This document shows positions 1 to 5,987 of a stretch of DNA of 8,724 bases, one piece after another. The stretch covers positions 1-8,724 of the forward strand of contig JAJYAH010000255.1 in the NCBI GenBank assembly GCA_021779635.1, read 5' to 3'. Position numbers and translations under genes: made by a program. Position 1 is the stretch's first letter. Every line of letters starts with the position of its first letter. The notes below the pieces were generated by a model that worked only from the letters and a program-made list of their open reading frames with translations, ran no database searches and had not been told where the DNA came from. The DNA is from Pseudomonadota bacterium (lineage in GTDB: Bacteria; Pseudomonadota; Alphaproteobacteria; Rhizobiales; Xanthobacteraceae).

Positions 1-25
1 GAGCCTCCGGCAATCCCGGGGCGGT

Positions 26-574
26 TCACGTCTGCTTTAGGAAGCTGGGATTGACCATCAATTCCCCGGGCGCCACTTTACCCATGAATACCGGCCGGAG
101 TGCGTGTGACTTGAATCGCCACATGTTGTCTTTCTCCAATACGCACTCATTGATCAAATCTGCCACCATGGGGGGATTTGATTGTTGCTTCGATGGACCA
201 CCATAGAAAATGACTATACCCCGCACGGTCGCGCAGCGTTCGCCGCTCGATGCTACATATAGATTGGTGACCAGGTGACGTACTGCTCTCACGCCGCTAA
301 TCCCTAGTTGACGCACTGCTTCCGTGGGGCTTTGACGAGCACGCCACTCATAAAATGCTTGGATCTGTTCACGCCCTTCAAACCGGTGGTGACCCACTAT
401 CTTCACACTGTCCGGAGTGAAAAATTCATGGGCAGTGCGCCCTTCGTTGACGTCAACGTCGTACCAATATGCCACCTCAAGACGATGGAGAGCGTGCCAG
501 AGGAGCAATTCGTCGTGAGTACTCGTGGGCGCTTCAGGCAACTTGTGATTGGTCGCAATTTCGTTATGTGTCAT
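26..574 (-). CDS. NTF2/SnoaL-like domain protein
   Basis: A 182-residue protein that looks like a complete single-domain member of the nuclear transport factor 2-like superfamily (SnoaL-type cone fold). Family-like features are the N-terminal helix around residues 22-45 (LLLWHALHRLEVAYWYDVD), the FFTPDSV strand at 51-57, the FEGREQI turn at 65-71 and the RHLVTNLYV strand at 99-107. Related proteins include small polyketide cyclases, dehydratases and isomerases, and small subunits of ring-hydroxylating oxygenases. The substrate cannot be told here. There is no signal peptide or membrane segment, so it is probably cytoplasmic. The ATG at 574 is chosen because GAAAGG lies 8 bases upstream (plus-strand 583-588); a TTG at 658 would add 28 low-complexity residues unlike the family. 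It stands alone, with no co-directional neighbour close by. Fold assignment is fairly sure; function is unknown. Confidence 0.82.
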   Translation of the reverse strand: MTHNEIATNHKLPEAPTSTHDELLLWHALHRLEVAYWYDVDVNEGRTAHEFFTPDSVKIVGHHRFEGREQIQAFYEWRARQSPTEAVRQLGISGVRAVRHLVTNLYVASSGERCATVRGIVIFYGGPSKQQSNPPMVADLINECVLEKDNMWRFKSHALRPVFMGKVAPGELMVNPSFLKQT

Positions 575-582
575 CGAATGGG

Positions 583-588
583 CCTTTC
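583..588 (-). promoter_or_regulatory. Ribosome binding site deciding the start at 574
   Basis: On the minus strand this reads GAAAGG, 8 bases before the ATG at 574. It supports that start over the in-frame TTG at 658. Confidence 0.6.
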
Positions 589-658
589 GATTTGTAACGG
601 CGCTCCGTTGCGGTGAGTTTTCCCTGCTAAATCGGCTTCGCCCGTGAGTTCCATTCAA

Positions 659-989
659 ACCGTCTCGCTAGAGCCATGAGGCAGCCGCCGCCAGCACGAT
701 TGCTGTCTCTAATGAGGTTGGGATAGCAGTGTGGATTGCCAGAATTATCTCGCATTCGTGATTGAAGGTCGTCGGAACGCTAGTCTAGGAGCACAGCCAC
801 GGCAACGCAGGCTGATCTATTTCTCTTTGACCAATTCCGTTGTTGGCACGAAACGGACCAAACGGGCCGGTCTGACGATGTCCGTTGTTCGGGGTATTTC
901 GGAAGTCCCGTTTCAGGGGCGCCTGGACCCGATTTTGACCCAACTCGGGCATCGATGAAGGTGCTCCAAATGCGTCGAGTTCCGACGCT
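659..989. other. Intergenic stretch without a gene; possible degenerate repeat copy
   Basis: No open frame here has a protein-like sequence or a convincing ribosome binding site. Around 880-910 the plus strand carries a GTCCG / GGGGTA / CGGAAGT pattern in the same order as in the direct repeat copies at 1603-1716 and 4871-4985. This may be a third, much more diverged copy. Otherwise I see nothing in it. Confidence 0.4.
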
Positions 990-1481
990 TCACTTCGCCG
1001 CGTCCTCTCGCCTCGGCCACGGCATACGAGGCAGCGCTCTGTTCTCAACGGGCCATACTCTTTGAATCAAGCCGAACATAAGGGCTGTGGTCAGTCCGAT
1101 CAGTATTACGCCGTTAAGCGCCTCCAGCGCGCCCATAAGCCTTCAACGATCAGTCAGAAAGAGTTGCGAGTGTCCGTAGGTCGTGATGGCGCTGAGCGAA
1201 TACAGCATCGCTGCTTCGCCATCAGGCAGTGCACCGAGAAGTCGATAGGCCGCCGCCCATATTCCAGCCTCGATGGAGTGCAGGCAAGTTGCCCAGATAG
1301 CGGTGCCTCCTATGCCGAGCGCAAATGCGTAGATGAAATGAGGGCGGCCTCTGGCAACAGTCAACACTTGGACCATTTTCACATTGAACAACCCCAGCCC
1401 TAAGACGTGAATGATCACCGTTGATACGATCAACGGTATGCTCCACGCCCAGCTGCTGTTCCACACCGGTGCACCATCCAT
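990..1481 (-). pseudogene. Small ion-channel-like membrane protein, interrupted by an in-frame TGA
   Basis: Reading on the minus strand, an open frame encodes hydrophobic segments (SIPLIVSTVIIHVLGLGLF; HFIYAFALGIGGTAIWA) and then a pore-loop-like stretch ending SAITTYGH. This resembles the selectivity-loop region of small Ion_trans_2-type potassium channels, though it is not a canonical TVGYG. The frame meets TGA (plus-strand 1143-1145) just after FLTDR. The very same frame then continues RLMGALEALNGVILIGLTTALMFGLIQ, a good final transmembrane helix, until TGA at 990-992. The uninterrupted product would be about 163 residues. TGA is one base from TGG, so a Trp codon was probably lost, removing the last helix. 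The start is uncertain: ATG at 1481 lacks a clear Shine-Dalgarno, and a TTG at 1496 is also in frame. Family assignment is from memory of similar rhizobial proteins; the interrupted frame is directly visible. Confidence 0.68.
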
Positions 1482-1602
1482 GGCCAGATTGCCCAAACCA
1501 GTCGCTTTTCCTTGGCACGTCGACCGCGCGGACGCGAAAATACCTGTGCGATTGTAACACTCCGCCAGTGGACTCTTCCAGACACCCGAAGGGTCTCCTG
1601 TT

Positions 1603-1716
1603 GGAACATCGGGTCTCTTGGCGCAGTGCCGCGGCGCGTCCGAAGATGGGGGTAGACCGGAAGTGTCCGGCGCGCCTTCAGGGCGAAGCGATTGACTCTG
1701 AGCGGACGTTAGGTCG
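1603..1716 (+). repeat. Dispersed direct repeat, copy 1 (114 bp)
   Basis: Aligns with 4871-4985 in the same orientation at about 90 percent identity: by hand roughly 11 mismatches and one single-base gap in a G run. Long identical blocks include GTCTCTTGGCGCAG, CCGCGGCGCGTCCGAAG, TAGACCGGAAGTGTCCGGCG and CTTCAGGGCGAAGCGATTGA. It has no transposase and no obvious terminal inverted repeats. I associate this type of sequence with multi-copy intergenic relics in Bradyrhizobium, which is unverified. Confidence 0.85.
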
Positions 1717-1850
1717 CAGCGTGTGCGGCCGGTTATTGGCCTTTCTCCCCCAGCCCGTCACAAAGTGCTAGGTTTTAGAAATTGATGGGTGTTCCCGGTC
1801 GGGCACGCCATCACATTCTCGGCGCCTGCAACGAATGCAAAATAAGAAAG

Positions 1851-1857
1851 GGAGAGG
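1851..1857 (+). promoter_or_regulatory. Strong ribosome binding site deciding the start at 1863
   Basis: GGAGAGG lies 5 bases before the ATG at 1863. It rules out the upstream in-frame ATG at 1782, which has no Shine-Dalgarno and would add 27 unrelated residues. Confidence 0.75.
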
Positions 1858-1862
1858 ATCAA

Positions 1863-2231
1863 ATGTGGATAATGACGAACAACAGCTACCTGTCAATCGC
1901 TAGCAAGGATTGTGGCCCGGCTGAACTGCTAGTCAGGGCTCGGCGTCCCGGGGATATCGAGAAGGTATTCCCAAATGCCAAGGTAACCCGGCAAACCGAC
2001 AGCGATTATCTATATCGGGCAATTCTGCCACGCGATGCGGTTAAACAGGCCCTGGCCGCAATGATCGACCTTATCGATTACCCGAACTTCAAGGATAGCG
2101 TTGAAGACAGGTCATTGCATGCTGCCTATGTCAGTGTCTGGTGTGCAATGGCAGGACTACAACATCCGCCGCCGGAGATAGAACGAACGACCCATGCAAG
2201 GTCAGCTCTAACCTCGAAAAACACACGGTAG
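1863..2231 (+). CDS. Conserved small protein of unknown function
   Basis: A 122-residue soluble protein beginning MWIMTNNSYLSIASKDC. The start follows a strong GGAGAGG site 5 bases upstream. The core pattern LLVRARRPGDIEKVFPNAKVTR, then SDYLYRA, then IDYPNFKDSV and a tail of YVSVWCAMAGLQ, recalls a family of small hypothetical proteins found in proteobacterial genomes, often in accessory regions. I know of no assigned function. It has no membrane segment or signal peptide. The basic RARRPGD patch and mixed alpha/beta character are visible, but I will not infer a role. It appears intact, in contrast to several broken neighbours, which suggests it may still be maintained. A short inverted repeat (2235-2239 with 2246-2250) follows the stop codon but has no T tract. 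Confidence 0.83.
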   Translation: MWIMTNNSYLSIASKDCGPAELLVRARRPGDIEKVFPNAKVTRQTDSDYLYRAILPRDAVKQALAAMIDLIDYPNFKDSVEDRSLHAAYVSVWCAMAGLQHPPPEIERTTHARSALTSKNTR

Positions 2232-2387
2232 CGCGGGTTTTCTTGAACCCAAACCTGCTTGCGCGGGCGACATGTCTAAGTGTGCTCTGTTGGCCCTTTT
2301 GAGAACGGCCGAAGGTATCGAGCAACGTCCGAGTTCGAGGGCTCGAAGGATTACGGATTGAGCGCAGCCGTGTAGATCGGAGATGAA

Positions 2388-3083
2388 CTAGCCGTGAAGG
2401 AATTGCACAAGCTTTTTTCCGAGAGCTTGCAAGCTCAGGAACAAGTCGTAGGCTTCCGCCAAGAAAACAAATAAAAATGCGTGAACAAGATACATGCGGC
2501 TCTCGAAAAACATGAGGGCGCGTTCAAATAAGCGTCTTGGATATGGACTCGCGTCAAAAAGGAAAACGCTTGCCGGTCCTAGAACGAGCGAACCGACGAT
2601 GTCGCTTGCATAGTGAAAACCAAAAATGACCTTAGGAATCGCTATAACCGCTGCGACCCAAACAAAGCAGAATGACCCGAGCAATCGCCGCTCTGCAAAG
2701 ACTACCGCGGCAAGGCCGAAAAACAATGTTCCTGTGTCGCTCGGAAACGAACTCGTTCGGTCCCACGTCATTGGTAGAATGAAAGTTTTCAGATGAAGCG
2801 CTGGGTCTAAAGCTGGACGCGTGTGGACGGCGATGTGAAACTGTGACCAAAATGAAAAGATCGTCGCCAGGCAGACCGCCAACAGCCCGGCCAGCATTCG
2901 ACCGCGGCGTTCTTGGTTGCCACCGGAGAACCACAGGGCGGGAAGAGAAAAGAATACCGGGAATCCCCTGAAGAGCGAATTGTTCGCGAGTTCCCAGAGG
3001 TCCTTATTTCCTCCACCGAATGAGTTGAGCGCAAGCAGAATTTCTTTATCAAGACCGGCAATAGTCATCGTTAACGAATTCAT
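2388..3083 (-). CDS. PAP2-family membrane protein with altered catalytic motifs
   Basis: A 231-residue integral membrane protein of the PAP2 (type 2 phosphatidic acid phosphatase) superfamily. Members hydrolyse lipid or polyprenyl phosphates at the membrane. Hydrophobic segments lie near residues 40-53, 62-82, 118-130, 136-150, 162-176 and 198-218. The three family motifs are recognisable but changed. Motif C1 keeps Arg89-Pro90, but the usual Lys seven residues before the Arg is Phe82. Motif C2 reads FPSDT at 113-117, with Thr where canonical PSGH has the catalytic His. Motif C3 keeps His157 and Asp161, but its Arg is Lys151. The C3 nucleophile His and its Asp partner survive, so weak or altered activity is possible. 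ATG at 3083 is used; AAGG lies about 11 bases upstream, somewhat far. The gene is convergent with the small gene ending at 2231 and has no operon partner. PAP2 membership is sure; catalytic competence is not. Confidence 0.88.
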   Translation of the reverse strand: MNSLTMTIAGLDKEILLALNSFGGGNKDLWELANNSLFRGFPVFFSLPALWFSGGNQERRGRMLAGLLAVCLATIFSFWSQFHIAVHTRPALDPALHLKTFILPMTWDRTSSFPSDTGTLFFGLAAVVFAERRLLGSFCFVWVAAVIAIPKVIFGFHYASDIVGSLVLGPASVFLFDASPYPRRLFERALMFFESRMYLVHAFLFVFLAEAYDLFLSLQALGKKLVQFLHG

Positions 3084-3164
3084 CGCATCGCAAACCTTGA
3101 ACCACGAAAACAGAGACGCGAAAGAGTAGAGTAGCCACGATCCGCAACCACTTGCAAGCCGCTG

Positions 3165-3425
3165 CTAGTCATCGGAATGATGGTTAAGTGACGTACCACA
3201 TGCGCCGCGAACTGAGGCAGCGACTATCGATGTCTTGCCGCCGACTTTGGCAGCGAATTCCCTGGCTTGCTCAATCGATGATGCGCGTACGGCTTCCGCA
3301 ATTGTCTTCTGCGCGACTTCCATGCCATGGCTCTTTTTGAGCGTGTCGTAGACGTGCTTGAGGACCGTCGCCTCAATGCGTCTCTGCTCGAACATTGGAA
3401 TTGGAGAGCGCGCTGTATCGGTCAT
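3165..3425 (-). pseudogene. Truncated L-2-amino-thiazoline-4-carboxylic acid hydrolase-like gene
   Basis: An 86-residue open frame. The first ~68 residues (MTDTARSPIPMFEQRRIEATVLKHVYDTL, then IAEAVRASSIEQAREFAAKVGGKTS) match my memory of the N-terminus of ATC-hydrolase family proteins, which normally run to roughly 200 residues or more. After GGKTS (about plus-strand 3225) the sequence turns into an unrelated 18-residue tail and stops at 3165. The catalytic C-terminal part is therefore missing. The start is supported by a purine-rich AGGAAAGAGAG upstream. The gene begins 35 bp after the end of the methyltransferase remnant on the same strand, so the two were probably co-transcribed once. I see no rescue of the missing part in the other frames between 3084 and 3165. 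The truncated product is unlikely to be an enzyme. Family assignment is by recollection, moderately sure. Confidence 0.65.
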
Positions 3426-3460
3426 GGGATTTCTCTCTTTCCTGGTACAGTCTGGCCACC

Positions 3461-3811
3461 CTATCGGCCCCCTGAGCCAACCAGAACTTCCATTTCGACG
3501 ACGAATGGCTTGTGGCTGCCGCCATCGGGGAAGGAAAGCCGCAGTGCCAGCGAAATAGTCGTCGAAAGATACGAACGTAAGGATTTCGTCTCGGTGCGAA
3601 CCGAGACGCCCTGAAACCCTGCGTCAATGAAGAGCTTGCTTAGCCGCTCGGGGGTCCGGATAGAGGCATAGCGGTTAAGCTGTTCAGCGCGCTCGGGTAC
3701 ATATCCGGCGATGACGGTACATATGCGCGTGAAGAGCGAGCGTTCGGGGAGCGAGTTTACGATGACCGCCGCGCGTCCCTCGCGCTTCAACACGCGCCGG
3801 AACTCCGTAAG
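3461..3811 (-). pseudogene. C-terminal remnant of a SAM-dependent methyltransferase, with internal frameshifts
   Basis: The frame from 3811 down to TAG at 3461 reads LTEFRRVLKREGRAAVIVNSLPERSL, then NRYASIRTPERLSKLFIDAGFQGV, and ends FVVEMEVLVGSGGR. This is the pattern of the C-terminal half of class I methyltransferases (post-motif strand, then AGF helix, then final strand). Between about 3540 and 3580 the sensible protein text lies in another frame: FVSFDDYFAGT, a typical continuation. The main frame meanwhile gives a non-family stretch (SYLSTTISL). So there is a frame change after ETKSL, and a second one with probable loss of some tens of residues before LRLSFPDGG. The N-terminal SAM-binding half with its glycine-rich motif I is absent upstream. 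The gene is dead. The substrate cannot be inferred. Confidence 0.63.
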
Positions 3812-4197
3812 GCCACGGGACCGGCACCGGCAACGGAGGCAGAAACGTCGCGGGCGAATACCTTGTCGCCGAACCGCTTGATTACTTCCATTTTGCCGAG
3901 GCGCCTGACTGGGTTTACGGGTTGGTGTTACAGCCCGATTCCGAAACAAGACCTGCTGCCTCGGTGAGGGCAATAGACGTGGCACATCCATCGAAACGGA
4001 AGGGCAGCGGCTTCGAGCTGGAAGTGGTGTAAGGTGCTGCAGGGCTACGCCATCAAGGCGGTGAAAATCCCGCTGTCGGGATCGGTGGCAGGCTTCGCCG
4101 GCGACATCGGTGCGGTGCTGACAAGGCAAGATATTTTGACTAACCTTCAATGCGGGCCATCAAGACGGGGTAGGACAGGGCCCGCGAGAGGAGATCG
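3812..4197. other. Gene debris, no intact gene
   Basis: No complete gene. On the minus strand 3891-3829 encodes MEVIKRFGDKVFARD, running into VSASVA, in a short frame opened by a stop just upstream. The string reminds me of the C-terminal ends of some rhizobial transposases, but I cannot confirm it. On the plus strand about 4026-4140 reads KVLQGYAIKAVKIPLSGSVAGFAGDI, protein-like but unrecognised and without a start. Together with the truncated methyltransferase this looks like a scar of one or more insertions and deletions. The last bases hold the GAGAGGAGA ribosome binding site of the CBS gene. Confidence 0.45.
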
Positions 4198-4641
4198 ATG
4201 AGCACAGTAAAAAGCGCTCTGGCCCAGAAGAGTGGCCCCCTGATCCATGTTCGTTCCGGCGACATGGTCGTCGAAGCCCTGCGCCAGATGCGCGAAAACC
4301 GGGTCCGGTCGGTGCTGGTAATCGACGACGACGTGCTGGTTGGTATCGTGACCCAGGGTGACTGCGCCATCAAAGTGCTGCTGCCCGGGCTCGATGCGAA
4401 GCAGACGCCGGTGGGCCAAGTGATGACGGGCAACCCGGTGACGGTCAAGCCGGACGATCGGCTGGAAGGCTGTATGGCAATGATGGCTGCGCGCGGTTTT
4501 CGCCATCTGCCAGTGCTGGACGCGGGCAAGGTCGTGGGCGTGATCTCGATCGGAGACGTCGTCAAGGACATCATCCGGGATTTGGAGCACAACGTGGGCG
4601 ACCTGATGGGCTACATCATGAGGGACGGCCCCGGGGGCTGA
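4198..4641 (+). CDS. Tandem CBS-domain protein
   Basis: A 147-residue cytoplasmic protein made almost entirely of two CBS domains, a Bateman module that typically binds adenosyl nucleotides such as AMP, ATP or SAM. CBS1 spans about residues 10-65 (IHVRSGDMVVEALRQM, then RVRSVLVIDDDVLVGIVTQGD). CBS2 spans about 73-130 (VGQVMTGNPVTVKPDDRLEGCM, then GFRHLPVLDAGKVVGVISIGDVVK). The C-terminal helix ends DLMGYIMRDGPGG. There is no fused enzyme or transporter domain, so it would act as a stand-alone energy or nucleotide sensor on an unknown partner. The ATG at 4198 follows GAGAGGAGA closely. It is clearly GC-richer than the genes to its left. It has no operon partner: the upstream gene is debris and no gene follows for over 1.3 kb. 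Domain call sure, role inferred. Confidence 0.93.
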   Translation: MSTVKSALAQKSGPLIHVRSGDMVVEALRQMRENRVRSVLVIDDDVLVGIVTQGDCAIKVLLPGLDAKQTPVGQVMTGNPVTVKPDDRLEGCMAMMAARGFRHLPVLDAGKVVGVISIGDVVKDIIRDLEHNVGDLMGYIMRDGPGG

Positions 4642-4751
4642 CAGACGAACCGCGGTGCCGTCGCCCCGTCCGCGATCCTGCGGCGGCCCTAGTTCTTCTA
4701 AAATTGAAAACCGCTCGCCGAGGTGGTCTAGCCGCTGCCAGTTTTCAGCCC

Positions 4752-4772
4752 GGCCCTGCGGCCAGTTTTTTT
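4752..4772 (+). terminator. Weak terminator-like hairpin with T tract
   Basis: GGCC (4752-4755) and GGCC (4760-4763) flank CTGC and are followed after AG by seven T (4766-4772). The stem is only 4 bp and lies about 110 bp past the CBS gene stop, so termination is possible but weakly supported. Confidence 0.25.
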
Positions 4773-4870
4773 ACGTCAGCAATGCGTCAGGCGGTCGCCG
4801 CGATCGCCCGCTTCACCATCATCGGATGCCACCGCCTAGTTAAGTGACCTGCTGAGAAATGACCGCTTGT

Positions 4871-4985
4871 GGCACATCGCGTCTCTTGGCGCAGTTCCGC
4901 GGCGCGTCCGAAGTTGGGGGGTAGACCGGAAGTGTCCGGCGCACCTTCAGGGCGAAGCGATTGACCCGCAGCGGACACTTGGTCG
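4871..4985 (+). repeat. Dispersed direct repeat, copy 2 (115 bp)
   Basis: Second copy of the sequence at 1603-1716, same orientation, about 90 percent identical, differing by scattered substitutions and one extra G in the G run near 4916-4921. Most differences cluster in the last 30 bases. The two copies lie about 3.3 kb apart and bracket the unknown gene, the PAP2 gene, the two remnants and the CBS gene. Confidence 0.85.
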
Positions 4986-5582
4986 GTATCCGCTCTGTAC
5001 AGCAATGCAATGACTTGTTGACCTCATTCTTACAGCGTCGGAGACACGATCACCAATGGCGCTATACTAGCCGAATACTCAACCGCAGATCGCGTGCGCC
5101 CATAAATGACTGAATGCGACGAAGCCCTTCCGCTTGACAGAGGCTAACGCTCAATATGCGCGAACTTTCTGTCCGATCACTTCTGATTTCGCATCTCGCG
5201 ATGTTCATCGTGTTCTGTTTATTCGTCAAAGTACCGCAATGTCCGACTTGAGTCCGGAATGCGCACCCAAGCGGACGTCCGCCGACCAGTTGAACTGATG
5301 GGTTCGCGCCCCAGCGATAATAACCAATCCGCCGATTGCTTCGCCGCAGCCGGTTGCGCGCCAGGCAGCCCGGCGGGCAAATCAGTCATTCGCTTGTCGA
5401 GTCCTCTTCGCAAAAATATTCCGGTTCACTTTTGACCCAAATCACTTCTACATCTACCACCGTCCCGTCCCGAGAGAGGGGCGTTTCGCGATCGTCACGA
5501 ACGTAGGGTGCGGGATGCGGTGGACGCGGCAACGTCAAAAGACGAATGACATTGCGCGCGGACGGCGAAGTCGTGTGGTCCT

Positions 5583-5658
5583 GACGCCCCGACGCTGGCG
5601 TCAAGTTGGTGGGGTTTACTCCACGGGCGAGGGTGGCAAGAAAGCCCGGTCACCCGGG
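5583..5658. repeat. Two short hairpins in the structured intergenic tract
   Basis: GACGCC at 5583-5588 pairs with GGCGTC at 5597-5602 (loop of 8). CCCGG at 5645-5649 pairs with CCGGG at 5654-5658 (loop TCAC). They sit next to the larger inverted repeat at 5688-5792 and appear to belong to the same repeat unit. Confidence 0.55.
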
Positions 5659-5687
5659 AGAGCGCGAAGGAAACCGTTAAAACCATT

Positions 5688-5792
5688 GCGCGGGGAATGC
5701 CGGGCGATCCGGCGTGACCGTGGTGACTAACTCGCGTGTTTTTTTCACCACGCGAGGCTACGGGCGCGTCGAGCGCCCGGCATTCCCTGCGC
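5688..5792. repeat. Nested inverted repeat (19-bp arms), probably part of a dispersed intergenic repeat
   Basis: The outer arms at 5688-5706 and 5774-5792 pair at 18 of 19 positions (core GGAATGCCGGGCG). Inside, CTCGCGTG at 5731-5738 pairs perfectly with CACGCGAG at 5749-5756 around a T-rich loop. CGTGGTGA at 5719-5726 could instead pair with TCACCACG at 5745-5752, giving two mutually exclusive folds. It ends about 195 bp before the Anbu-type gene. I recall very similar sequences repeated between genes in Bradyrhizobium genomes, so a mobile or repeat origin is likelier than a gene-specific regulator. Confidence 0.72.
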
Positions 5793-5987
5793 CCTCTGAT
5801 CGGGCGAAAGGCAAAAGATACAAGCACAACTCGGGCGCATCGCGCCGCGGGAACGCAGAGTCTTATCCAGCGTTCCTCCGGGCCGGCCTTTGGCAGGCCA
5901 GATGATCGGCTTTTGCAAGTCGAATGGGGTTGGAGGACCTGCCGAAATTGGCTAGTAATTCCCCGCTGAAGCATTCGAGGATCGGGA

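Larger units (their letters stand above)
1497..1862. other. Intergenic stretch containing repeat copy 1
   Basis: No supportable gene. The open frames across it are short, basic and unlike any protein family I know. The main content is the direct repeat copy at 1603-1716. The stretch ends with the ribosome binding site of the next gene. Confidence 0.6.
4642..5987. other. Long intergenic region with repeats, no supportable gene
   Basis: About 1.35 kb without a protein-like open frame on either strand. It holds a weak terminator-like hairpin (4752-4772), the second direct repeat copy (4871-4985) and a hairpin-rich tract (about 5583-5792). Translations from the right half, for example on the minus strand from about 5900 to 5400, resemble the spurious proteins often annotated on multi-copy Bradyrhizobium intergenic repeats. 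I believe about 5400-5810 is such a repeat, from memory only. Between 4990 and 5220 I see nothing beyond an isolated TATACT at 5063-5068 that lacks a matching -35 box. Confidence 0.55.

Noticed and set aside
308..616. A 102-codon plus-strand open frame opposite the SnoaL-like gene
   Set aside because: It is the shadow of the real minus-strand gene, has no protein-family pattern and no ribosome binding site.
1222..1560. A second minus-strand open frame overlapping the channel-like gene
   Set aside because: Its translation is Arg/His-rich and lacks hydrophobic segments; the overlapping frame has the clear membrane-protein pattern.
4140..4592. Long minus-strand open frames opposite the CBS gene
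   Set aside because: They mirror a certain plus-strand gene and give low-complexity, family-less translations.
5063..5068. TATACT as a promoter -10 box
   Set aside because: No acceptable -35 box lies 16-18 bases upstream and no gene follows within several hundred bases.
5156..5251. A 31-codon plus-strand frame with a hydrophobic stretch (HLAMFIVFCLFV)
   Set aside because: It lacks a properly spaced ribosome binding site and ends in non-conserved sequence; a hydrophobic run this short can occur by chance.
5285..5320. A GGGTTCGCGCCCC string resembling a tRNA T arm
   Set aside because: No acceptor, D or anticodon arms can be formed around it on either strand.
5495..5974. A 159-codon minus-strand open frame in the structured intergenic tract
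   Set aside because: The translation is Arg/Ser/His-rich and follows the inverted repeat. It resembles spurious proteins annotated on Bradyrhizobium intergenic repeats rather than a gene.
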